Source: Bacilli bacterium
GTDB taxonomy: Bacteria; Bacillota_I; Bacilli_A; RF39; UBA660
Assembly (NCBI GenBank): GCA_022791775.1
Contig: JAAVZT010000003.1
Span: 1 to 38,979 of the forward strand
DNA length: 38,979 bases
Direction of reading: 5' to 3'
Below are positions 32,032-38,979 of the stretch, in pieces. Below the pieces are notes generated by a model. It had not been told where the DNA came from, did not search any database, and saw only the letters and a program-made list of their open reading frames with translations. Numbering within the stretch: position 1 is the stretch's first letter; each line of letters starts with the position of its first letter. Position numbers and translations under genes: made by a program.

Positions 32032-34161
32032 ATGAAAAAATTTATCATTTGTTTATTTGGAATCATAGGGTTCTATGTTTTATGGGACTTAGCTTATTAT
32101 CGTTGGGGATTTTATGTTCCAAATGATAAAGAAGTAGAAATAATCAGTTATACAAATTCTAAAGAGATGTTTATCAAAAATTCAAATGATTACCAAAAAA
32201 TAACGATAAAAGGTGTTAACATAGGGGGATCTATTCCCGGAAGTTATGTAACAGATTACGCAATTAGCTACCAAACATACTATAAATGGTTTGAACAAAT
32301 TGCAGAAATGGGAGCCAATACATTACGTTTAAATACTATATTTAATAATGACTTTTATAATGCTTTATACGACTACAATGAGCAACATGCGCAAAAATTA
32401 TATTTAATTCAAGGAATTAATTTAGAGTCATATAATTTAAATGCAACCTATGATGGCTACCATGCCAAATTTTATGGTGAATTAATTACACAAGCTGAAA
32501 ATGCTGTCGATGTAATACATGGTAGAAAAAAAATGTTATTAAACGATTTTGGAAAAGGTGTCTATAAAAAAGATGTTTCAAATTATGTGCTAGCTTTTAT
32601 CATTGGAAGTGAGTGGATAGATGATACTATCTTATATACCGATAAAAATAATCCAAATAAAAACCAATTTGATGGCAATTACTTAAAAACGACCGAAAAT
32701 GCAACTCCATTTGAAACTATGCTTACAAAAGTAATGGATCATTTGCTAACCTATGAAGCGCAGAAATATCGGATGCAACATAGTATTTCATTTATTAATA
32801 CACCAGAAACCGATCCCGTTGCTACGATTCCTAAAATTGTAATCGATAAAGAAAAGGACATAGAATATTTAGATCCACCAAATTTAAAATATTACTATCA
32901 CAAAATGGTAGAATTAGATTTAGAACATATAACTCCAAAAAAGGATTATAATGGCTTATTTGCCTCTTATAATGTATCTTCGTATTATCCGAATTATCTA
33001 AGTTACGAATTACATGAGTATAATGACACCTATCTAGCATACTTAGAAAAATTAACTGCTCATCATACTGTTCCTGTAATGATTACTGAATTTGCATATT
33101 CCACTTCTAGAGGTGTATCTTCTGTTGTAGAAGATAAATATGGAAACTTGGGTGGAATGACTGAAGAAGAACAAGGAAAGTCAATTGTTTCTGCTTATCA
33201 AACCATATTAAAATCAGGATGTATGGGGGGATTAATTGCAACCTGGCAAGATGAATGGGATAAACGTTCTTGGAATACTGTTGAAAAAGTAGATACGGTA
33301 AAAGGGATAAACTGGAGCGATACACAAACTGCAAATCAGGGACTTGGTATATTAACATTTGATCCAGGAAAAGAAAAATCAGTTTGTTATGTGGATGGAG
33401 AAACAGAAGAATGGTCAACTGAGGATCTCATTTTTGAAAATGAAGACGCTAAATTAAGCGTAAAACAAGACGAAAAATATCTTTATTTATATGTTAATAA
33501 AAAAAAGAAAACAGATACGCTCTATATTCCATTTGATATTACAAGCAAAAGTGGAACCGATAAATATGAATTAGCCAATCTTCAATTTGATCGAGATGTT
33601 GACTTTTTATTAGTTTTAAATGGACGAGAAGGCGAAATCTTGGTTCAAGAATATTATAACGTTTTAAAAGCGATAAACGGTTACGAAATTAGCAATCGTA
33701 ATTCTTATATAAATCCTCCAAAAAAAGATTCCCTACTATTTGAAGAAATCAAACTTTTGATTGAACCTTATGGTACTAATATTTTCAGTCATAATTATAA
33801 ACAAGCAGTGCTCCGAAATACAGGTAAATTAACTTATGGGAATGCCAATCCTTCTGCAAAAACATATCATTCTCAAGCAGATTTTTACGAAAAAGATAAT
33901 CAACTTGAAATTCGAATTCCTTGGCAAATATTGAATTTTTCAAATCCTTCTAATAATCAAATTCATGATGATTATTATGAAAATTTTGGAGTAGATAGTT
34001 ACGAGATTAAAGAAATATACCTGGGGGTAGCAAGTGGAAATAATCAAAAAATAAACCTTGCTCCTTATCGTTTAAAAGCATGGCATGAGCATGTAACTTA
34101 TCATGAACGATTAAAAAAATCATATGACATTATAAAAAATAGTTGGAGGGCGATTCCATGA
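32032..34161 (+). CDS. Membrane-anchored glycoside-hydrolase-like TIM barrel with a C-terminal beta domain
   Basis: 709 residues: N-terminal membrane helix (~3-20), catalytic-like barrel ~55-430, beta-rich C-terminal domain ~445-700 resembling a carbohydrate-binding or DOMON/CBM9-like sandwich. Barrel signs: ITIKGVNIGGSIPG, MGANTLRLNTI, LAFIIGSEWID (Glu194, acid/base position), VPVMITEFAYS (Glu353, nucleophile position) and GGLIATWQDEWDKRSW, the strand-end pattern of clan GH-A (GH2/GH5-like) enzymes. It may trim or remodel the cluster's polysaccharide outside the membrane. No family number can be given with confidence. SD GAGGTAA precedes the ATG; the next gene overlaps by ATGA. Confidence 0.7.
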   Translation: MKKFIICLFGIIGFYVLWDLAYYRWGFYVPNDKEVEIISYTNSKEMFIKNSNDYQKITIKGVNIGGSIPGSYVTDYAISYQTYYKWFEQIAEMGANTLRLNTIFNNDFYNALYDYNEQHAQKLYLIQGINLESYNLNATYDGYHAKFYGELITQAENAVDVIHGRKKMLLNDFGKGVYKKDVSNYVLAFIIGSEWIDDTILYTDKNNPNKNQFDGNYLKTTENATPFETMLTKVMDHLLTYEAQKYRMQHSISFINTPETDPVATIPKIVIDKEKDIEYLDPPNLKYYYHKMVELDLEHITPKKDYNGLFASYNVSSYYPNYLSYELHEYNDTYLAYLEKLTAHHTVPVMITEFAYSTSRGVSSVVEDKYGNLGGMTEEEQGKSIVSAYQTILKSGCMGGLIATWQDEWDKRSWNTVEKVDTVKGINWSDTQTANQGLGILTFDPGKEKSVCYVDGETEEWSTEDLIFENEDAKLSVKQDEKYLYLYVNKKKKTDTLYIPFDITSKSGTDKYELANLQFDRDVDFLLVLNGREGEILVQEYYNVLKAINGYEISNRNSYINPPKKDSLLFEEIKLLIEPYGTNIFSHNYKQAVLRNTGKLTYGNANPSAKTYHSQADFYEKDNQLEIRIPWQILNFSNPSNNQIHDDYYENFGVDSYEIKEIYLGVASGNNQKINLAPYRLKAWHEHVTYHERLKKSYDIIKNSWRAIP

Positions 34162-35228
34162 ATCGAATTGCAGAGAATATTTTATATTTATACTTGATTG
34201 TCTTCCTATCAGTATTAGGCTTTGACATCGCCTGCATTTTTGTTCGCAAATGGAATGAAAAGCATTTAGAAAATCTGAAAAATAATTTACTTCGCTTTTT
34301 GTCACAAAATAAAAAAAATATTCGCAGTTTAAAATTTCAAAAACAATTTATTAAAAAATTAAAAAAAATGAATTACTTTATTGCATTTACGAATATAGTA
34401 GAAAATATGGATAAACAAGAAAAAGAAGTTTTTTTAAGATCGTTAAAATATACTTTTTTAAAAATATTAAAACATTATCAAAATGAGGAATCCATTCGTC
34501 AAACATACTTTGTTCATTTTTTAGCGGAAAATTCATTTATTTATAAAGATAATAAAAATGCTTTGATCAATTATTTGATAAAATGTACAACAACTACCTC
34601 AATTTATTTAAGAGAAAATGCTCTACATGCTTTGTATCAATCTGGAAGAGTAGAGTATATAAAAGAAGCCTTCTCCAAAATGAATTATTTAAATATTGCT
34701 CATCACCATAAATTGCTTACGGATGGACTATTAAAATTTAAAGGAAATAGCAAAGAATTAGCAAATTGTTTGCTTCTTGAACTAAAAGATTATAATGAAA
34801 ATTATCAAATTGCTTGTATTAATTATTTCAGTTATAAAAAGATTGAATGTCAAGAAATCTTGTTCCAATATCTAACAAATAAAAAAGAAAAAAAAGAAGT
34901 TCGATTAGCATGCTTACGCTATTTTAAGAATATATATTATCAACCCGTTGAAAAAGTGTTATATGATTTCTTAGAGGATGAAAAACAGAATTGGGAATAT
35001 GCAGCGATTGCGGCAAGTACACTAAGTAATTATCAAAATAAAGAAACTGTGAAACGTTTAATTACTTCCTTAAAAAGTTATAATTGGTACGTTCGAAATA
35101 ATGCGGCTATGAGCATAACCAATGCCAATGATATTGAGATATTACAAACAATTTTACAAAAAATAGATGATCAATATGCTAAAGACGCCTTGTTATATCA
35201 AATGAGATTACAAAGAAAGTTGGGATAA
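34158..35228 (+). CDS. HEAT-like helical repeat protein with an N-terminal membrane anchor
   Basis: 356 residues. One membrane helix at ~5-26 (ILYLYLIVFLSVLGFDIACIF), then an all-helical body. The C-terminal half shows HEAT-like units: RLACLRYFKNIYYQPVEKVL, EYAAIAASTLSNYQNKETVK and WYVRNNAAMSITNANDIE, each with the A-xx-L and asparagine/aspartate turn pattern. Such repeats are protein-binding scaffolds and probably hold the neighbouring synthase or hydrolase at the membrane (inference). A TTG at 34143 lies in the ribosome binding site, so ATG 34158 with GGAGGG 7 nt upstream is chosen. One base separates its stop from the GT2 start. Confidence 0.75.
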   Translation: MNRIAENILYLYLIVFLSVLGFDIACIFVRKWNEKHLENLKNNLLRFLSQNKKNIRSLKFQKQFIKKLKKMNYFIAFTNIVENMDKQEKEVFLRSLKYTFLKILKHYQNEESIRQTYFVHFLAENSFIYKDNKNALINYLIKCTTTTSIYLRENALHALYQSGRVEYIKEAFSKMNYLNIAHHHKLLTDGLLKFKGNSKELANCLLLELKDYNENYQIACINYFSYKKIECQEILFQYLTNKKEKKEVRLACLRYFKNIYYQPVEKVLYDFLEDEKQNWEYAAIAASTLSNYQNKETVKRLITSLKSYNWYVRNNAAMSITNANDIEILQTILQKIDDQYAKDALLYQMRLQRKLG

Positions 35229-35229
35229 A

Positions 35230-36633
35230 ATGGCTTTAGAAATTACAAAACTTATTTTAAAATACGTGAGTTATTTTTTCATTGTATATATGTTATTTTA
35301 TTCTACCTTCTTGTTTTTTTCAGCTATAATGGGCTCCATCCGCTTATTTAAAAATCGTTATAAAGATATTATGCATAATAAAATCAAACATGATTACTAT
35401 GTTCCAGTATCCATATTAGTTCCAGCATATAATGAAGAAAAAGTAATCATTTCTAGTATTAAATCATTGCTATATTTAGACTATAAATTATATGAAATAA
35501 TTGTAATTAATGATGGAAGTAGTGATAGTACTTTAGAAAAAGTGATCAAAGAATTTAATTTAACCAAGATCGATAAACCCTATAAACGCCAAATTAAAAC
35601 CCAAAAAGTAAGAGGAATCTATGAAGGAACTTGCAAAAATGTAACCATTACGCTTATTGATAAAGAGAATGGGGGAAAATCGGACTCTCTAAATGCTGGA
35701 ATTAATCTTTCCCGTTATCCATATTTCCTAGCAATGGACGCTGATTCTATCCTTCAAAAAGATTCCTTAGAACAATTAGTTAGACCTATACTAGAAGAAG
35801 AAAATATCATTGCTTGTGGAGGTTTTATTCGTCTTAGTAATGCGGTAACAATTGAAAAAGGAGAAGTTACACATTATGCGTTACCCAAAAATGCATTAGT
35901 TTGTATGCAAGTAATTGAATACGATCGTTCCTTTTTGGCTTCGCGAATTTTATTAGATGAATATAATGGAAATTTAATTATTTCAGGTGCCTTTGGGCTG
36001 TTTCAAAAAGAAATAGTACTATCAATAGGTGGGTATGACAAAAATACAGTTGGAGAAGATTTTGAATTAGTTTCCAAATTACATGTTTTTTGTCAAAAAA
36101 ATGGCATAGATTATCGGATCCGTTATATTCCAGAAGCAATTTGTTGGACGCAAGCACCAAGTACTTTAAAGGATTTAATCAAGCAAAGAAAAAGATGGTA
36201 TACTGGTTTGGTTCAATGTATGTATAAATATAAAGAAATGTTCTTTAATTATCATTATGGTTTCTTAAGTTTCATTTCCTTTTTCTATTATTTATTTTTT
36301 GAATTATTAGCACCTTTTATTGAAATATTTGGTCTTATTTCAACCATTTTAGCCTTATACTTTGGCATTTTAAACGTCCCTTTTATGATATTGTTTTATC
36401 TTTTATATACGGCTTTTGGATGTATTATGTCTTTAACAACATTTTTTTCTCGAATTCATCTAGCAAATAATAAGTTGTCTTTTTGGGATATATGTAAAGC
36501 TGGGTTAGTTTGTTTATTTGAAATTGTGATTTTACGAACGATTTTAATGGTAGCACGACTTACAACCTTTTTTGGATATAAGAAAAAAAGAATGCGTTGG
36601 GATAAAATTAATCGAACGGAGTTGAACCTATGA
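35230..36633 (+). CDS. Processive family 2 glycosyltransferase (polysaccharide synthase)
   Basis: 467 residues, membrane bound. N-terminal membrane helix (~9-35), cytosolic GT-A domain ~55-290, then three or four membrane helices to ~450. Catalytic pattern of hyaluronan/PNAG/cellulose-type synthases: VSILVPAYNEEKVI, VINDGSSDSTL, GKSDSLNAGI, AMDADS (DxD near 170), SGAFGLFQ, VGEDFEL (GED base) and QRKRWYTG (QxxRW product channel). It would polymerise and extrude a beta-linked glycan from a UDP-sugar; the sugar cannot be read off. Similar to the YdaM/IcaA class. It overlaps the next gene by ATGA. Confidence 0.92.
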   Translation: MALEITKLILKYVSYFFIVYMLFYSTFLFFSAIMGSIRLFKNRYKDIMHNKIKHDYYVPVSILVPAYNEEKVIISSIKSLLYLDYKLYEIIVINDGSSDSTLEKVIKEFNLTKIDKPYKRQIKTQKVRGIYEGTCKNVTITLIDKENGGKSDSLNAGINLSRYPYFLAMDADSILQKDSLEQLVRPILEEENIIACGGFIRLSNAVTIEKGEVTHYALPKNALVCMQVIEYDRSFLASRILLDEYNGNLIISGAFGLFQKEIVLSIGGYDKNTVGEDFELVSKLHVFCQKNGIDYRIRYIPEAICWTQAPSTLKDLIKQRKRWYTGLVQCMYKYKEMFFNYHYGFLSFISFFYYLFFELLAPFIEIFGLISTILALYFGILNVPFMILFYLLYTAFGCIMSLTTFFSRIHLANNKLSFWDICKAGLVCLFEIVILRTILMVARLTTFFGYKKKRMRWDKINRTELNL

Positions 36634-37460
36634 AAAAACGAAATGCCGTTCTTTTTTGTATTTTACTATTTATACTAAGTGGACTTTTAGTAAAATTAAG
36701 TAAAAAAGAAAGAAATGAAACAGAAACAAAAGAAGAATATAATCGAATTTTATATTCTTGGAATATAAATGATATTGAAGAAGATGAAAATAGATTTCAA
36801 CAAATAATTAAAGAATATCAAATTAATAAAATTTACCAGGACTTTACCAGTGAATATTTAAATCAAAATGATGATACATTTATAAAAAAATTATCCGATC
36901 AGAATATAACAGTATATCATTTAGCTGGAGACCCATCTTGGGGACAAAAAGGCGGCTTTTATAAAATCGCTGAGGAAATAGACAAAGTTGTAAATTTTAA
37001 TCAAAATGTTACCAATCCTCTTAAAGGAATTGTTTTAGATATAGAACCATATGTAAGCGAGAAAAAAGAAGAGTTTCAAGAAAAAGATTTTGAAATTTAT
37101 GTTCGTGAAATAAAAAAAGCGTACCGTTACATTGCTAATAAAAATTTAGAACTTATTTTAGCTATTCCATATTGGTTCGATAAAATTAATCTAGAGCTTT
37201 TAGAAGAATTAATTCAAAATACAGATGGGATATCAGTTATGAATTACAATATCAATCGTACAAAAGAAAACATTGAAGTAGAGCTTAAATTAACACATAA
37301 ATACGAGAAAGAAATTGATACAATTTATGAGATCGCTTATCAAGAAGATGGATACTTTAAAGAAAAAGAAGAGATAAAGCAAGATTTTGTTCAAATTTTA
37401 AATAATGAACAGAAAAAACAAGTAAACATTGCCTATCATCATTATCGCAGTATGAAATAA
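36630..37460 (+). CDS. Membrane-anchored glycosidase-like (TIM-barrel) protein
   Basis: 276 residues with an N-terminal membrane helix (~6-23) and an external domain. Visible barrel strands: ILYSWNINDIE, VYHLAGDPSWGQ, LKGIVLDIEPYV (Asp137, Glu139), LELILAIPYWFDK, DGISVMNYNINR and IDTIYEIAYQ. The LDIEPY motif with an acidic pair at a strand end resembles the catalytic DxE of GH18-type barrels, but the full DxxDxDxE is absent, so a family assignment is not made. Last gene of the operon; it probably acts on the product of the GT2 just upstream. Confidence 0.65.
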   Translation: MKKRNAVLFCILLFILSGLLVKLSKKERNETETKEEYNRILYSWNINDIEEDENRFQQIIKEYQINKIYQDFTSEYLNQNDDTFIKKLSDQNITVYHLAGDPSWGQKGGFYKIAEEIDKVVNFNQNVTNPLKGIVLDIEPYVSEKKEEFQEKDFEIYVREIKKAYRYIANKNLELILAIPYWFDKINLELLEELIQNTDGISVMNYNINRTKENIEVELKLTHKYEKEIDTIYEIAYQEDGYFKEKEEIKQDFVQILNNEQKKQVNIAYHHYRSMK

Positions 37461-37466
37461 ACATAT

Positions 37467-37494
37467 TTGCTTTCCCAAAAATATTTAGTATACT
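37467..37494 (+). promoter_or_regulatory. Promoter for the GGDEF gene
   Basis: TTGCTT (37467-37472), 16-nt spacer, TATACT (37489-37494), then AAGGA (37501-37505) and ATG 37515. Confidence 0.6.
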
Positions 37495-37497
37495 AAA
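37484..37497. promoter_or_regulatory. Perfect 14-bp palindrome over the -10, possible operator
   Basis: TTTAGTATACTAAA is completely self-complementary and covers the TATACT -10 box, a position where a bound dimer would block transcription. Chance is possible in AT-rich DNA. Confidence 0.4.
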
Positions 37498-37514
37498 AAA
37501 AAGGAATGACAATC

Positions 37515-38979
37515 ATGAAAGAGAAAAAGAAAAAAAATAAAAAGCAACAGCTTACAATATTTATGATTGGAATGTTTATCTTCTTATGCTTTATCTTATC
37601 AATTCTTTACAGTTTGGGGATGAAACAATTAACTTATCATAACGTATATAAAAACATTTCTGAATTAAGTGAACAAACAGCAACTCAATTAAGCATGTCT
37701 ATAAAAAATCAAATGAAATTTTTAGATCTGATCGTCGACTTTATAAATGGAGGATATGCCAAAACAGAAGATGAAATATTTAAACGGTTTGAGCCAGACT
37801 TAACAAGTTACCATTTTACTAGATTGGTAATTTTGGATTCAAAAGGAAATGGAAAAACCAGTGATGGTTATACGGTGAAGAATTATCCAAATATAGAAGA
37901 ATTTTTTGCTCAAGAAACAACCTATTTGTCAGAAAATCGTCCAAGTACAGTTAGTGAAAATCAAGTAAATATTTATTCCAAAGTATTTGATTGGCACGGA
38001 GAAAAAAAAGTAATATTTGCAACCATTCATACAAATAATTATGAAGAAATTTTAGAAAGACGCTTATTTAATGGATTGGGTACGACATACTTAATTAATA
38101 ATCAAGGAGAAATATTAATTGGAGCTCAAGAAAAAAATTGGAATTCTAATTTTTATGAATATTTAAAAAATAATTATCAAGTAAAATCAAAAAAAGAGTT
38201 AGAAAAAATAACAAATATGTCAAATCAAATCTTAAACAATAAAGTTGGAACATTTTATATTTCGCTAAAAAATCAAGTTCATTTTATCCATTATGAAAAA
38301 TTAAATATTAATAATTGGTACGTTGTAACATTAGCACCTGGTAGTACGATTGCAAAAGAGCTATCTACTTTCTTAAGTATTTCTCTTGGCTTATGTTTTT
38401 TGCAATTAATTATATTATTTAGTATTTTTATTTATATCTATCTTGGAAAACAAAAGCAAAACAAACAATTATATGAAATGGCTTATTTAGATCCCATTAC
38501 CAATTTAGGAAATGAATATTTCTTCAAAGAACATAGTAAAGAATTTTTAAATCAATCTCCAAATCATCAATATATTATGATGATTGATATTAATAAATTT
38601 AAACATTTTAATAAGATTTATGAATATGAATTCTGTAACGAAATACTAAAATGTTTTGGTCAAAAACTAAAAAATACGCTACCTAAAAATAGTATCGTAA
38701 GTAGAGTATCTCGAGATGTTTTTCTAGCGTATTTTTCCTATACTGGAAAAATAGAACATTTAATGAAAACATTATTTGTTGCTTTAGAAGATCTAAAGGT
38801 ATATACCATTCATATTCATATTAATGTTGCAGCTGGAATATATAAAATTACGAAGAAAGATATTGATATGAACGATATATTAGATAAAGTAGACACAGCT
38901 CATGCGAAATCAAAAGGACCATATGATAGTAACTATTATATATTTGATGAAGAATTAGAAAATAAAATGCTTGAAGAAC
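37515..38979 (+). CDS. dCache-type sensor with degenerate GGDEF domain (3' end outside the window)
   Basis: 488 codons are present and open at the right edge. Basic N-terminus (KEKKKKNKK), membrane helix ~13-35, extracellular sensory domain ~37-280 with Cache-like LVILDSKGNGKTSDG, YSKVFDWHGEKKVIFATI and TTYLINNQGEIL, second membrane helix ~283-308, then GGDEF fold ~325-480 (LDPITNLGNEYFF, IMMIDINKFKHFN, INVAAGIYKI, DKVDTAHAKSKG). The active-site GGDEF is SRDVF (399-403), so diguanylate cyclase activity is very unlikely. The end, IFDEELENKMLEE, resembles the linker that often precedes an EAL domain, which may lie beyond the edge. With its own promoter after the GT2 operon it probably senses or relays a signal to it, like the degenerate GGDEF receptor YdaK of B. 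subtilis. Confidence 0.85.
   Translation, partial: MKEKKKKNKKQQLTIFMIGMFIFLCFILSILYSLGMKQLTYHNVYKNISELSEQTATQLSMSIKNQMKFLDLIVDFINGGYAKTEDEIFKRFEPDLTSYHFTRLVILDSKGNGKTSDGYTVKNYPNIEEFFAQETTYLSENRPSTVSENQVNIYSKVFDWHGEKKVIFATIHTNNYEEILERRLFNGLGTTYLINNQGEILIGAQEKNWNSNFYEYLKNNYQVKSKKELEKITNMSNQILNNKVGTFYISLKNQVHFIHYEKLNINNWYVVTLAPGSTIAKELSTFLSISLGLCFLQLIILFSIFIYIYLGKQKQNKQLYEMAYLDPITNLGNEYFFKEHSKEFLNQSPNHQYIMMIDINKFKHFNKIYEYEFCNEILKCFGQKLKNTLPKNSIVSRVSRDVFLAYFSYTGKIEHLMKTLFVALEDLKVYTIHIHINVAAGIYKITKKDIDMNDILDKVDTAHAKSKGPYDSNYYIFDEELENKMLEE

Noticed and set aside
1-38979. CRISPR arrays, insertion sequences or rRNA genes
   Set aside because: No spaced direct repeats, transposase motifs or rRNA sequence were seen on either strand.

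Overview
This is AT-rich, tightly packed DNA from a low-GC Bacillota, most likely an uncultured Bacilli / Mollicutes-like gut lineage. The lineage is inferred from three things: PolC is present; the gene orders rlmN-stp-prkC-rsgA-rpe-(rpmB reversed) and tmcAL<>yceD-rpmF match Bacillus; and codon use is extremely A/T-biased. UGA is an ordinary stop here (for example the ATGA overlaps of rlmN/stp and stp/prkC), so this is not a UGA=Trp mollicute code.

Layout. 1-2046: the 3' end of a VanY-like M15 peptidase gene, a ferredoxin-less DUF362 protein, and a reversed coiled-coil orphan. 2107-7280: an operon of rlmN, PP2C phosphatase, PASTA kinase, rsgA and rpe, meeting a reversed rpmB. 7474-20692: a DNA polymerase and repair block with dnaE-polC in one overlapping operon, a reversed RelA/SpoT-type HD hydrolase, a LysR regulator, polA-mutM, and a reversed DnaQ-like exonuclease. 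20740-24036: tmcAL, divergent from yceD-rpmF, then murD. 24136-26649: a membrane-anchored orphan and a double-GerMN protein. 26706-26782: tRNA-Arg(UCU). 26848-27838: a decayed segment with a HAD-like pseudogene. 27930-28859: an unknown soluble protein. 29148-38979: a same-strand cluster of VTC-fold protein, DUF4956 membrane protein, CotH-type kinase, glycoside-hydrolase-like TIM barrel, HEAT-like membrane protein, processive GT2 synthase and second TIM-barrel protein, followed by a separately promoted dCache-GGDEF protein that runs off the window.

How the genes fit together. The left two thirds are housekeeping: translation, ribosome maturation, Ser/Thr phosphorylation signalling at the cell wall, replication and peptidoglycan synthesis. 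The right third looks like a machine that makes, modifies and exports a surface polysaccharide, with a c-di-GMP-type sensor beside it whose GGDEF motif is degenerate (SRDVF).

Most striking observations: (1) ribosomal protein L32 carries a nine-residue N-terminal extension, MLKLDLQTF, that looks like the Prp-cleaved leader of Firmicutes L27, and cleavage at the matching place would expose the normal mature L32 N-terminus; (2) the VTC/DUF4956/CotH/GH/HEAT/GT2/TIM/GGDEF cluster; (3) all four convergent gene pairs have stop codons inside a single bidirectional terminator hairpin; (4) a perfect 10-bp dyad sits between the tRNA-Arg promoter and the tRNA.
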